From Streptomyces sp. WZ.A104 (lineage in GTDB: Bacteria > Actinomycetota > Actinomycetes > Streptomycetales > Streptomycetaceae), in NCBI RefSeq assembly GCF_002382885.1, contig NZ_NWVL01000001.1, forward strand, positions 124,001-188,000: a stretch of DNA of 64,000 nucleotides. The letters run 5' to 3'. Position numbers and translations under genes: made by a program. The notes under the pieces were generated by a model, which did no database searches, had not been told where the DNA came from, and worked only from the letters and a program-made list of their open reading frames with translations. Below are positions 1 to 8,997 of the stretch, one piece after another. The number at the start of each line of letters is the position of its first letter. The first letter of the stretch is position 1.

Positions 1-1007
1 CCGACGACGTCGCCCGTCTGCAGGCCCGTGCCGGAGAAGAGCCAGTGTTCCGCTTCCGTGACGGTGAACCCGAGGGGAGTACGCGGGCCGTCCCAGTGGC
101 CACCACCGTTTCGGTAGCTCACGCCGAGAAGGGAGTTCTCGGGCTCCGATTCCCACCAGTGATCGGGGCAGCCGTACGAGCTGTCCGGATCCGTCTCCGC
201 GGAGGCTCCGGGCGGGAACTTGTCGCAGCGCAGCCCGGCTCCGTCCCGGGCCACGTGTACTCGCCACCAGCAGCTATTGGCACCGAAGTTGGCGATATTG
301 CCCCCGCCGTCCCGGAACGCGGTGACGTTTTGGCGGATCTCGGCGCTCCAGTACTCGTCGTGACCGGCGGCGACTAGGAGGCGGTATCCGTCATGAAGGT
401 GCTGGCCTTCATGAAGGTCCAGGTCGGTGCAGTAGTCACTCTCGATCCCGTTCCCTTCCATCCACGTGATGAAGGGGGCGTCCCAGTGGGCGAACGTCTG
501 CCGCGGCGAGGTGGTGTCGTACGGGTCGGGCAGCCCCTTGACGGGGCCGCCCACACCGCCTCCGGGTCGGAGCATCGTGACCTGGGCGGAGCTGTAGAGA
601 CTGCCTCCGCCCGCTGTGTTGTAGGCGTGGTAGGTGAAGGTCGGAATCTTGAAGAGGACCCTGCGGCCAGAGGGCGCGGAGGGTGTGACCACGAAGAGAA
701 TCCGCGCCTCACGGGAGTCCATCGGCGGTATGCCCGATGCCGGCTCCGGGCTCAGCGTCGCGATGTAGACCCCGGACCTCCACTCGGGAGGTACGGGGAA
801 CTCGTAGGCGGGCCACCGCCAGTCCGCGTCGAACGTGCCGGGCTCGGTGGTGCCGCCGGGCCACTCGACGTGGCCCGCGTGACGGGGCGTCGCGCCCCAG
901 CGGTAGAAGTCGACGTGGAAGCGCGGGACCGAAGCGGAGATGTGCAGCCGGAGCACTTCGCCGGCGCGGACGCTCGGTCGGGCCGGGTAGCCGCTCATGC
1001 TCGTCAT
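1..1007 (-). CDS. N,N-dimethylformamidase beta-subunit-like protein (3' end outside window)
   Basis: The minus strand reads without interruption from an ATG at 1007 to the window edge (335 codons), so the C-terminus is missing. Visible segments include FHVDFYRWG, FKIPTFTYHAYN, GHDEYWSAEIRQN, NFGANSCWWRVH and EAEHWLFSGTGL. They match the C-terminal domain family named after the large subunit of N,N-dimethylformamidase. Most Streptomyces members have no known substrate, so amide hydrolysis is only inferred. The start codon overlaps the stop of the upstream methyltransferase as ATGA, so the two are probably translationally coupled in one minus-strand operon. A second in-frame ATG lies at 998. 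No signal peptide is visible at the N-terminus. Confidence 0.75.
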   Translation of the reverse strand, partial: MTSMSGYPARPSVRAGEVLRLHISASVPRFHVDFYRWGATPRHAGHVEWPGGTTEPGTFDADWRWPAYEFPVPPEWRSGVYIATLSPEPASGIPPMDSREARILFVVTPSAPSGRRVLFKIPTFTYHAYNTAGGGSLYSSAQVTMLRPGGGVGGPVKGLPDPYDTTSPRQTFAHWDAPFITWMEGNGIESDYCTDLDLHEGQHLHDGYRLLVAAGHDEYWSAEIRQNVTAFRDGGGNIANFGANSCWWRVHVARDGAGLRCDKFPPGASAETDPDSSYGCPDHWWESEPENSLLGVSYRNGGGHWDGPRTPLGFTVTEAEHWLFSGTGLQTGDVV

Positions 1008-1678
1008 TCGCTCGTCCAGGGGCGAGCGACACCAGCGATGTGGTACCGGTCGATCGACTCGATCTGGGCTTCCCATTCCAGGTCGCGCAGCTGCGAGGTG
1101 AGGTCGGCGGCGTCACGCAGCACCTTCACGGCCAGGTGGTGGGATCCGTCGGCGAGCCTGCGGCGCACCGTGGGCACTTGGGCCTCGGCGACGCCCTCCT
1201 CGATCTCCGCCTTGGCAGGTGCGTCGTCGAGGAACACCACGCGGCCGCCCGGCGCCAGCGTCCACCTCAGCAGGTCCCAGAAGGCTTCCATCTCCACAGG
1301 TGGCACGTGGCTCAGCCAGAAGGCAAAGAAGATGGTGTCGTACTGGCGATCCGGCTCCCAGCTGAAGACGTCCGCCTCGATGAAGCGAGTCGCGGTCCCG
1401 TGCATCCGCTCTCGGGCCGCGGACAGCATCTCCGGCGCGGCGTCCAGCGCGGTCAGGCTGCGTACGCGGTCGGAGATCAGCCGGGTCCACTGGCCGGTAC
1501 CGCACGCCAGCTCCAGGACGTCGCCGCGGATCGGCAGGCCGTCGAGGACGTTCGCGAGCTGAGGCATGTGCATGCGGTCGCTGTAGGAGTCGTCGTACTC
1601 GCCGGCTCGCGCTCGGTAGTAGGCGATCTGCCTCTCGGACCACCCGCCCTCACCGCCATGCTGCTTCGTTCCGATCAC
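1004..1678 (-). CDS. class I SAM-dependent methyltransferase
   Basis: About 224 residues. The Rossmann motif I is VLELACGTGQWTR (around residues 55-67), followed by an acidic strand end (SLTALDAAPEML) and a post-I motif FIEADVFSW, which is the layout of small-molecule class I methyltransferases. The frame stays open upstream to 1954, but the extra sequence is low-complexity. I chose the GTG at 1678 because a GGGGTGG stretch lies about 8 nt upstream and the conserved protein starts right after it. The substrate cannot be read from the sequence. It is the first gene of a two-gene operon with the dimethylformamidase-like gene and is transcribed away from the STAND gene across a 268-bp divergent spacer (1679-1946). 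Confidence 0.8.
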   Translation of the reverse strand: MIGTKQHGGEGGWSERQIAYYRARAGEYDDSYSDRMHMPQLANVLDGLPIRGDVLELACGTGQWTRLISDRVRSLTALDAAPEMLSAARERMHGTATRFIEADVFSWEPDRQYDTIFFAFWLSHVPPVEMEAFWDLLRWTLAPGGRVVFLDDAPAKAEIEEGVAEAQVPTVRRRLADGSHHLAVKVLRDAADLTSQLRDLEWEAQIESIDRYHIAGVARPWTSE

Positions 1679-1946
1679 CTGAAACCACCCCTTCGTCGTC
1701 CACGCGGAGCGGCAGCGCTCCGTGATGAGCAGACTGCCGAGCGGTGCGGGACAGCGGGCTGCCGTCGCGCCGCACTCGCGTGGCAACGCCGTCGCTCGCG
1801 TGGGCGGTCGCGGGACGCCGGCTTCGCCGGGCGGGTCCACCCGGGTGCCGAATCGGTGCTGAACTCCTGTCGAAGCGAAGGCCCTACGCCCCTGGTCAGA
1901 CCGCCCTACGCTGTTACCGTCGTTGGTGTCGGTCGAAGGAGCTTCG

Positions 1947-4900
1947 GTGGCCACAGTGCAGCGCTGGACCGGAAGGGAGGCGCGCGCTCTGCGGCTCGCG
2001 ACGCGTCGGAGCGTGCGTCGCTTCGCCGCCTACCTCGGCGTCAGCGACCGGACGGTGTCCAACTGGGAGGCCCGAGGTGAGGAGATCGTTCTCACCCCGG
2101 ATTCCCAGGCGTTATTGGATACGGCGCTGGAGCGGAGCGACGCGGAGGTGCGGCAGCGCTTCTGGGACTCGGTTGGTGCTCCGATGTCCTCTGCCGCGCC
2201 CGCACCGGACCAATACCTCCCGATACCCGTCCCGGAGCCCGGCTTGGTGCACAGGTCAGATGATTTCGAGGGGCTCGTCTCCGTCCTACGGGAGGCGTCG
2301 GCGGACAACAGCGCCTCCACGGTCGCCCTGTGCGGTCCCGGTGGGTTCGGAAAGACGACGCTCGCGACGCAGGTATGCCACGACCCTCGTGTACGGAACT
2401 CCTTCTCGGATTTCCTGTGGGTGGAAACAGGAGAGGGGTGCACGGCGGCGAGGGTTGTCGAACTGATCTCCGACCTGTGCGTTCATCTGGACGGCAGCCG
2501 CCCTTCTTTCGCGGATCCGGAGCAGGCCGGCTTCCACCTGGCTCGTCTGCTCCAGGGACGGCGTGCCCTCCTCGTCATCGACAACGTCTGGTCCGCGGCC
2601 GACCTCAGCCCCTTCTTGCTGGGCGGGGAGGACTGCGTACGGCTCGTCACCACCAGGAACGTGCGCGTGTGCCCCAGCGCCGCCAGGGTCGTACGGCTGG
2701 GTCCCATGGCGCCGGGCGAGATCAGAGAGCTGCTCGTCCGCAACGTTGGGAACCTGGGCGAGGCCGAAGCCGCCCGTCTTGCCGGCGCGTGCGGAGGATG
2801 GCCCTTGCTGGCGTCGATCGTCGGGGCGAACGTCGCACAGGAGGTCGTCTCTGGTGCCCCGGCCGGTCGTGTGGTGGCTGAGACGAGCGCAACGATCCGT
2901 GCGTACGGCCCCCAGGCATTCGACGTCTGGGACTCGGACCAGCGGAAGAACGCGATCGGGCAGGCCCTCGCGTCCAGTCTCCGCAGCCTTGAGGAGAGCG
3001 TCTCGATCGCGGGCCACTCGGACCTGCGGGACCGGTACCTCTCGCTCGCGGTCTTCCCGCCGTCGCTGCCGATCCCCGTGTCGGTGCTCACTCACTGGTG
3101 GCGAACAGCGCACGGATGGGCGCCTCACGTGGTGAGGCAGTTCTGCCGACTGCTGTCCGACCGGTCCCTGATCAGCGCCTATCTCGCCGACCGGGACGCC
3201 ATCGTGCTGCACGATGTGTTCCGGTCCTACCTGCGCCACCTGATCGGCGATCGTTGGGCGGCCCTTCACCGGTCCCTTATCGAGTCATACCGGCACGGCA
3301 CCGAGGGCGCGTGGGAGACGCTGGACGAGACCGAGGGCTACCTGTGGCGCCATCTTCCCTACCACCTGCGTGAAGCCGAGCTCGACGCCGAGCTCGTCAG
3401 CCTCCTGGCGTCCCCGTCGTACGTGGTACGCAAGGTCGCGCTCGTCGGACACCAGCACCTGACCGCGGACGCCGCCGTCCTCGACGCTCTTCCAGGGCGG
3501 CGCGAGGCCGGCCACCCCCAGCGTGAGGAGTGGCTGACCGCCCGCGCCCTGACCGGCGCCGGGTACCTGCTGAGCGGACTGGAAAGCCCGGCTGATATCG
3601 CCTCGACGCTTTCCATCGTGCTGCGGCGCTCACCTCTGTCCCAGGCCACGCGAACCCTCGAACGCGTCACTGGCGCGGAGGCGGTGCTCGCCCCGAAGTG
3701 GCTACTGCCTCCCGAGGACGACACCACGGGAGCGGCCCCCGGCCACATCGGTGCGATTGTCAGCGTCTGCGCCGCTCGCGACATGGTCGCGTCGGGTGGC
3801 GAGGACGGAGTGGTCAGGCTGTGGAACGTCGACACCGGTCGGCTACTCCGAGCCCATCAGGCGCACATCGGGTGGGTGTTCGCCACCGCGCTCTCCTCGG
3901 ACGGGCTGGTCCTCGCTTCGGCGGGAGACGACGGGGCGATCCGACTATGGCGTACCGACACCGGAGACCCTATCGGGGTGCTGCCCGGGCACAATCGCCG
4001 CATCCGCAGCCTCGCCTTCTCCCCATCCGGCCCGTTCCTGCTCTCCGGGGCCGAGGACGGAGCTGTGCATGTGTGGGACGTGGACAGGCTCGTGCTCGTG
4101 CGGTCGATGCGTACGGTCGGCACTCCCGTCTGGTCCGTGGCGATCGGAGGAGACGCCCACTCGCTTGTGGCCGTGGCCGGCGAGGACGAGTTCGTCCGCC
4201 TCTTCGACTTGCGTACAGGTCGTCTCCTGGACGAACGCGCCGCTCACCGCGACTGGGTACGTTCCGTGGCCTTCGCCCCCGGCTCCTCTCTGTTGGCCTC
4301 CGGATCAGGTGACCGCTCCATCGCCGTGTGGGACGCGGCGGATGGCCAGCTCGCTCTCGTTCGCCGAATCGCCGATCTCAAGGCGCGCGTGCGTGCCGTT
4401 GCTCTGTCTTCGCACGATGCCATCGTCGCCGCCACCGAAGAGCCCAGGATCCAGGCGTTCTCGGCGGAAGGCCCAGCGGGCGAGACTCAGCCCCCACCGG
4501 GTGTCGACTGGGTGCGTTCACTCGTCAGAACAGGCGATGGCTCCGTGATAGCGGGATGTGAGGACGGTGCTGTTCGCGTCTGGACGGTGGGCAGGAGCAG
4601 GCTCAGGACGCTGGCCAGCGGCTCGAACACTGTGTGGTCCACGCAGTTCGCCGCCGACGGCCGTACCGCTGTGGTCGGCGACGGGGCCGGCGGCGTCGGC
4701 GTCATCGACACCTCGGCCGGGACGGTCAGCAGGAGGCTCGCGGCGGCCCATGGGCGGGTTTGGTCCCTGGCAGGCAGCGGTGAGCACGTCGCGGCCGCCT
4801 GCGGCGACGGAGCGGTCAGGGTCTGGTCGCTGCTCGACAAGGCATGGTCCCTCACCCTGAACCAGGACACCCCGCGTACGTGGGCCGTGGCGATGGCTCG

Positions 4901-5468
4901 CTCGACATCCCGACTTGCCGCGAGTACGGGCGACGGACACATCCGGGTTTGGGATTTCTCCGCCGGGGCGCTGCTGTGGAGCCAGGATGTTCATGCTGGC
5001 CGATTGCGCTCGCTCGCCTTCGACGACAGCGGAGACCTCCTCGCTGCCTGTGGCGGCGACGGCTCCGTACGCGTGTGGCACGCCCTCACCGGCGAGTTCA
5101 AGGGCCGGTTCTCCAGCCCCAGCGGGTGGGCCCGCGCCGTCACGGTCGACGGACCGGGGCATCGCGTCGCGGTCGGGGCGGGAACCGGTGATATCGCGGT
5201 ACGGCACCTGGGTACGGACAGGTTCACCTCCCACCTCTCCGGGCACACCGGCCGCATCCTCATGCTGGGCTTCCTCAGCGACGAGGACCGCCTGGTGTCT
5301 GCCGCGGCAGACGGGACGGTGCGCCTGTGGGCGCTCGGAGAGCAGCGCCAGATCGCCAAGGTCAGAGTGGACGCCTCCTTGCACTGCGCGGCCTTCGAAC
5401 CCGGCACCGACGAGGTGCTGGTCGGCAGTGCGGCAGGGGTCGTGGCCCTGGAGATCAAGGACTCGTGA
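1947..5468 (+). CDS. XRE-NB-ARC-WD40 STAND NTPase with 14 WD repeats
   Basis: A 1173-residue signal-transducing NTPase. Residues about 8-65 form an XRE-like helix-turn-helix (LATRRSVRRFAAYLGVSDRT). The NB-ARC module follows: Walker A GPGGFGKTT (about 130-138), Walker B ALLVIDNVW, an RNBS-B-like RLVTTRN, a GxP-type CGGWPLL, and an MHD-equivalent VLHDVF near residue 421. From residue about 598 to the C-terminus I count 14 WD40 units, enough for two seven-bladed propellers, the layout of apoptosome-type STAND proteins. I chose GTG 1947 because GAAGGAG lies 5 nt upstream; an in-frame start at 1923 lacks this. Such proteins typically hold NTP in an autoinhibited state and oligomerise when the propeller senses a ligand. 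No effector domain is fused, so output may run through the HTH or through the downstream phosphatase, 25 nt away. The ligand is unknown. Confidence 0.9.
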   Translation: MATVQRWTGREARALRLATRRSVRRFAAYLGVSDRTVSNWEARGEEIVLTPDSQALLDTALERSDAEVRQRFWDSVGAPMSSAAPAPDQYLPIPVPEPGLVHRSDDFEGLVSVLREASADNSASTVALCGPGGFGKTTLATQVCHDPRVRNSFSDFLWVETGEGCTAARVVELISDLCVHLDGSRPSFADPEQAGFHLARLLQGRRALLVIDNVWSAADLSPFLLGGEDCVRLVTTRNVRVCPSAARVVRLGPMAPGEIRELLVRNVGNLGEAEAARLAGACGGWPLLASIVGANVAQEVVSGAPAGRVVAETSATIRAYGPQAFDVWDSDQRKNAIGQALASSLRSLEESVSIAGHSDLRDRYLSLAVFPPSLPIPVSVLTHWWRTAHGWAPHVVRQFCRLLSDRSLISAYLADRDAIVLHDVFRSYLRHLIGDRWAALHRSLIESYRHGTEGAWETLDETEGYLWRHLPYHLREAELDAELVSLLASPSYVVRKVALVGHQHLTADAAVLDALPGRREAGHPQREEWLTARALTGAGYLLSGLESPADIASTLSIVLRRSPLSQATRTLERVTGAEAVLAPKWLLPPEDDTTGAAPGHIGAIVSVCAARDMVASGGEDGVVRLWNVDTGRLLRAHQAHIGWVFATALSSDGLVLASAGDDGAIRLWRTDTGDPIGVLPGHNRRIRSLAFSPSGPFLLSGAEDGAVHVWDVDRLVLVRSMRTVGTPVWSVAIGGDAHSLVAVAGEDEFVRLFDLRTGRLLDERAAHRDWVRSVAFAPGSSLLASGSGDRSIAVWDAADGQLALVRRIADLKARVRAVALSSHDAIVAATEEPRIQAFSAEGPAGETQPPPGVDWVRSLVRTGDGSVIAGCEDGAVRVWTVGRSRLRTLASGSNTVWSTQFAADGRTAVVGDGAGGVGVIDTSAGTVSRRLAAAHGRVWSLAGSGEHVAAACGDGAVRVWSLLDKAWSLTLNQDTPRTWAVAMARSTSRLAASTGDGHIRVWDFSAGALLWSQDVHAGRLRSLAFDDSGDLLAACGGDGSVRVWHALTGEFKGRFSSPSGWARAVTVDGPGHRVAVGAGTGDIAVRHLGTDRFTSHLSGHTGRILMLGFLSDEDRLVSAAADGTVRLWALGEQRQIAKVRVDASLHCAAFEPGTDEVLVGSAAGVVALEIKDS

Positions 5469-5493
5469 GCGATAAGCGAAGGGCTTGGACACT

Positions 5494-6720
5494 ATGACAG
5501 AAAAGACCCCCCGCACTACGGACGTAGCGACCGACCCCAACTCCGGACCGGCCGCCGACCGCGAGGCGCCAGTCATCCTGAGTAACGAGCCCGGCTCGTT
5601 CGCCTGGGGCGTCCTGGCCAAACGCCACCCGGCCCTGATCCAGCAGGTGCGAGACGCCTTCCCGTACGGGCGCCGACAGCACGAGGCCCTCGATGCCCTG
5701 CTGGACGAGATCACCAACGGTGTTGTCGAACCGCTCGCTCCTACGGAGCACGATCACGGGCAATGGTCGGAGTGGGGACGGGAGCACTTCGGGCGATCGT
5801 GGTTCGACGCCCCGTTCCTATGGGCGGAGAGCTACTTCTACCGCAGGCTCCTCGCCGCCATCGAGTACTTCGGTACCGGCCCGTGGCAGGGAGTCGATCC
5901 CTTCGCTCCGTTCAAGCAGGCCGAACTGCGCGGCGAGGCGGTGGAGGAGGAGCTGTTTGCCCTGGACGCGCTCGCCGACGTACCTGCCGACGAGCGGGCC
6001 ACGGCGTTGCTCCACGCCTCGCTCTGGGGCAACCGCGCGGACCTCGGCTTCCGTGTCTCGGCGGGGGAGCCAGCGACCGGCGAAGCTACCTCCGCGCTCG
6101 TCGCCGACGAGAGCGGCGTGCTTTGGCAGCTCCTGCCCGCTGGAGCGCCCGCGACCGTCGCCGTGGTGGCGGACAACGCCGGCCGCGAGCTGATCCCGGA
6201 CCTGATCCTCATCGATCACCTCCTCGAACGCCGGCACGCTGAGCGGGTCATGCTCCACGTCAAGCCGTACCCGTACTACGTCTCCGACGCGATGACGGCG
6301 GACGTCGTCGACTGCCTCCGCCGCCTCACCGAGGCACCCGGTGAAGCAGGCACGATCGGCGACCGACTGTGGAAGGCCATGGCGTCAGGACGTCTGGAGG
6401 TCCGCACCCACCCCTTCTTCTGCGCTCCGCTGCCGTACGAGGAGATGCCCGAGGACCTTCGAAGCGAGTTCGAGGCCGCCTCGCTCACCATCCTGAAGGG
6501 CGACCTCAACTACCGGCGCTTGGTGGGCGACCGGCTCTGGGACGCCACGGCGCCGTTCGCCGACCTCACCGCGTACTTCCCAGGGGCTGTCGCAGCTCTC
6601 CGTACTCTGAAGTCCGACGTCATCGTAGGGCTGGACCACGGAACGCTGGACGCCCTCGAACAGGCCGGTGCGGCGTGGCGTACCAGCGGCACTCACGCTC
6701 TCATCCAGGTTCGGCCATAG
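5494..6720 (+). CDS. DUF89 / ARMT1-like damage-control phosphatase
   Basis: 408 residues. The motif pair VVADNAGRELIPDLILID (near 230-245) and LKGDLNYRRL (near 335) supplies the Asp, Asn and Asp metal ligands of the DUF89 phosphatase family, and SLWGNRADLG is a further family signature. Characterised members dephosphorylate damaged or surplus phosphometabolites such as fructose-1-phosphate in a Mn or Co dependent way. The substrate here is unknown. ATG 5494 was preferred to an in-frame TTG at 5485 because of GAAGGG about 10 nt upstream. It lies 25 nt behind the STAND gene on the same strand, so the pair is probably one operon. All three expected ligands are present, so it looks catalytically competent. 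Confidence 0.85.
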   Translation: MTEKTPRTTDVATDPNSGPAADREAPVILSNEPGSFAWGVLAKRHPALIQQVRDAFPYGRRQHEALDALLDEITNGVVEPLAPTEHDHGQWSEWGREHFGRSWFDAPFLWAESYFYRRLLAAIEYFGTGPWQGVDPFAPFKQAELRGEAVEEELFALDALADVPADERATALLHASLWGNRADLGFRVSAGEPATGEATSALVADESGVLWQLLPAGAPATVAVVADNAGRELIPDLILIDHLLERRHAERVMLHVKPYPYYVSDAMTADVVDCLRRLTEAPGEAGTIGDRLWKAMASGRLEVRTHPFFCAPLPYEEMPEDLRSEFEAASLTILKGDLNYRRLVGDRLWDATAPFADLTAYFPGAVAALRTLKSDVIVGLDHGTLDALEQAGAAWRTSGTHALIQVRP

Positions 6721-6724
6721 TCCT

Positions 6725-6743
6725 GAGCCTCGATGCGAGGCTC
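6725..6743 (+). terminator. 8-bp stem hairpin after the DUF89 gene
   Basis: GAGCCTCG (6725-6732) pairs with CGAGGCTC (6736-6743) around a 3-nt loop, starting 5 nt after the DUF89 stop codon. There is no T-run, as is usual in Streptomyces. It is a plausible end for the STAND-DUF89 transcript. Confidence 0.5.
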
Positions 6744-6810
6744 GCTGACGTGTTCCACGCACCGAGCGGGGGCCAGGTCTTACCTACTGCGACCTGGGGC
6801 CGTGGTGTGC

Positions 6811-7005
6811 GTGGACGAACCTCCCTTCCAGCTTCGACACCTGGTCCTGCCTGCCCATGCTTCTCGAGATCGATGGACCCGACGAGGCATCGGCCCGCCA
6901 GCTGCCGCCCTGCTCGGCCTTGACTACACAGAAGCCCGTTTCGGGAGCGTCCACGAGGTCTGCAAGAGCGAGATGGGCCGGGGCTCCCTCGCCGAGCCCA
7001 CTTCG
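6811..7005 (+). pseudogene. remnant of a CYTH-domain (class IV adenylate cyclase-like) protein
   Basis: Two reading frames together rebuild the C-terminal part of a CYTH protein. One frame reads FDTWSCLPMLLEIDGPDEA and the next, after a shift near 6897, reads AAALLGLDYTEARFGSVHEV and then CKSEMGRGSLAEPT. The LEIDGP strand and the ARFGS stretch are typical of the family end. No start codon, N-terminal half or intact frame remains, so this is debris. The following 185 bases (7006-7189) hold no gene I can support. Confidence 0.65.
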
Positions 7006-7189
7006 CACCACCGGCGGGATCCTCCCGCACATCCACGTCTCCGCCGGCCTGAAGGCCCAGTCGGCCGACTCCAGGACGAGCCACCTCCTCAGCGCCAAGG
7101 TCCAGTTCCTCAGTGAGCTGCTGATCGTGGAGGTCGCGTCGCCCCGACGACCCGGCCCCGGAACCCCGACCGTTACGAGGTTCCCCTGC

Positions 7190-7813
7190 TCATGTTCGGC
7201 TAACCGGCAGGAGCCGGCGGAGCCAGTGATGGGTGGGCGCGATCACCTTGATCGCGTCTGCCAGCCAGGCGCGGGCCGGAGCGTCGAGCAGCGGCAGTAC
7301 CGCTTCGAAGTCGGTCTCGTCCTTGTCTCGGGTCGCCTTCGCCTTGTAGAAGAGCTGCACCTCGGGCGCGAGATACGGGATGCCCGTCTCGCTCGTCCGC
7401 CCGAGTCGGTCGATCGGGAGCCGGATCTCCGGGGTGCGCCGCGAGACCCACTGAGTGCCCTCGGCCTCGTCCAGCATGAGCTGCACGGACCAGGGCGCCT
7501 CCGGCGCGCGGCGGCACCAGATGTCGTGGAGCGGCGGCCGTAGGATCTCTCCAGGACGCCACGGTCGCAGCTCCCCCTGGCCCGGCGGGTCCGCCACGTA
7601 CAGGTCCCAGTCGGCCAGGAGATCCCGTACGCGGGCCTGGTCACGCCGGAGGACGAGGACGTCGAGATCGCCGTGTGCGCGCAGCTCGCGGCCGACCGCG
7701 AGTTCGATCGCGTAGCCACCGGCGATCCACCATGGGAAGTCCGCCTTGGCGAAGACTGCGGCCACATCCTCGGGACGATCCGGCACCCAGCGTCCCAACA
7801 CGTCAGTGCTCAC
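7190..7813 (-). CDS. nucleotidyltransferase, aminoglycoside 2''-adenylyltransferase-like
   Basis: 207 residues from GTG 7813 to TGA. The core WWIAGGYAIELAVGRELRAH followed by GDLDVLVLR gives the GG...DxD nucleotidyltransferase signature, and EVQLFYKAKATRDKDETDFE matches the C-terminal helix of the ANT(2'')/LinB-like family. Known relatives adenylylate aminoglycosides or lincosamides, but most chromosomal Streptomyces members have no proven drug target, so resistance is only a possibility. A GGGAG about 10 nt upstream supports the GTG. The gene stands alone between a decayed stretch and a gene-free stretch. Confidence 0.75.
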   Translation of the reverse strand: MSTDVLGRWVPDRPEDVAAVFAKADFPWWIAGGYAIELAVGRELRAHGDLDVLVLRRDQARVRDLLADWDLYVADPPGQGELRPWRPGEILRPPLHDIWCRRAPEAPWSVQLMLDEAEGTQWVSRRTPEIRLPIDRLGRTSETGIPYLAPEVQLFYKAKATRDKDETDFEAVLPLLDAPARAWLADAIKVIAPTHHWLRRLLPVSRT

Positions 7814-8183
7814 CCGCCCATACTCCCAGTGACCAGGCGGGCGGAGCGAAGGCCGACGGCGGGTCGGCGGTCTCGCTGGAGCGCCCTGGCGCCCGCTCGC
7901 ACCCTGCGCTCATAAACGCCCATGAGCATCAGGCGCACCGGCAGCCATCTTTGAGCGAGTGACTCGCGACCGGTCTCGTGGCCGGGGGCATGAGCCACGA
8001 CTCTCCCAGGGCCGGACACACTCGATGCCATGGTGCTTTCTGATGTTTCGTATGTCTTTCGGTGGCGTACGCACTGCCGCAGCCGCTCCGGATCCCTGCG
8101 AGGAGGCCACCGACCCGCAGGAGGCCCGCCGCCCGATGATCAGTGCGCCGTTCGCCGCCCTCGTATCTCGGTCCCCGCGAGGT
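7814..8183. other. gene-free stretch
   Basis: No frame of 370 bases here shows a recognisable protein. The open frames are out-of-phase GC-rich translations. The right part may hold the promoter of nothing obvious, since the neighbouring gene on that side ends at 8184; the left edge should carry the promoter of the 7813 nucleotidyltransferase. I see no RNA gene. Confidence 0.5.
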
Positions 8184-8888
8184 TCACGAAGTCCCACCAC
8201 GCTTGTAGCCGACCCACAACCGACCACCGGCCTGTCCGATCACCTCTTCGACAGCGGCTACGAGGGGCTCTACCCGCCCCTCCAATACCTCCCGCAGGCC
8301 ACGGTGCAGTCGCAAGCTGAGCCCCGGTGAGGTCGTCTCCAGACGGCGTGCGAGCCACTTTCCACCCCCGCCCCACGAGCCGCCAATGGCTAGTGCCAAC
8401 TCGCCCGTCCGTCGAACCAGTTCGGTGGCGATAAACAGTCGCTCGCTTCGGTCGCTGCTTCCTGCGAGGTCGTCGAGGAGGTCGGTGATCGCGTAGCGGC
8501 GATCATCGATCTCCTCGGCCGACACCATGGGTGGCCCTGCGGCGGTCAGCTTTCGGGCCTCCGCTGCGATGCGCGCGCCGACTCCGTCAGTGTCGAATAG
8601 CAGCTCACCGTCGGCGCACATCCAAAGCAGCGGCGACCGGCGCTTGCGTACTTCCCGCTCGACGTACGCGTACCACGTCGCTTCGGTGTGCACGAACATC
8701 TCCACCGGCCAGTCGTCACTCCGGAGGCTTGCTCGGTACGGGGCCGGGGCTCCGCGGAGCAGGACCACGATGTCGAGGTCCGACATTGCCGTGCGCAGTC
8801 CCGTCACGACGCTGCCTCCCAGGAAGGCAGCCAGAGCGTCAGGGTGGTGCTCATCTACAACGGCACGTGCGGCCTCGATCGCATCCAT
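8184..8888 (-). CDS. nucleotidyltransferase-domain protein (MNT/ANT type)
   Basis: 234 residues. Near residues 22-40 is FLGGSVVTGLRTAMSDLDIV, the GGSx(9)DxD motif of pol-beta nucleotidyltransferases. The rest is mainly helical (ITDLLDDLAGSSDRSERL, ATELVRRTGELALAIGGSW), like the substrate-binding half of streptomycin or kanamycin adenylyltransferases and of HEPN/MNT-type proteins. No paired HEPN toxin gene is adjacent. It is not closely similar to the other nucleotidyltransferase 400 bp away, so the two are not a simple duplication. Target unknown. Confidence 0.7.
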   Translation of the reverse strand: MDAIEAARAVVDEHHPDALAAFLGGSVVTGLRTAMSDLDIVVLLRGAPAPYRASLRSDDWPVEMFVHTEATWYAYVEREVRKRRSPLLWMCADGELLFDTDGVGARIAAEARKLTAAGPPMVSAEEIDDRRYAITDLLDDLAGSSDRSERLFIATELVRRTGELALAIGGSWGGGGKWLARRLETTSPGLSLRLHRGLREVLEGRVEPLVAAVEEVIGQAGGRLWVGYKRGGTS

Positions 8889-8997
8889 GCGGCAACTATC
8901 GGCATTCTGCCGACCACGCGCACGCCGTTTCTCCGGGCGTACGGCAGCGCTCTCTCACGCCTCGTCGCAGTTCGCCCGGGGCAGACAGCAAAGATCG

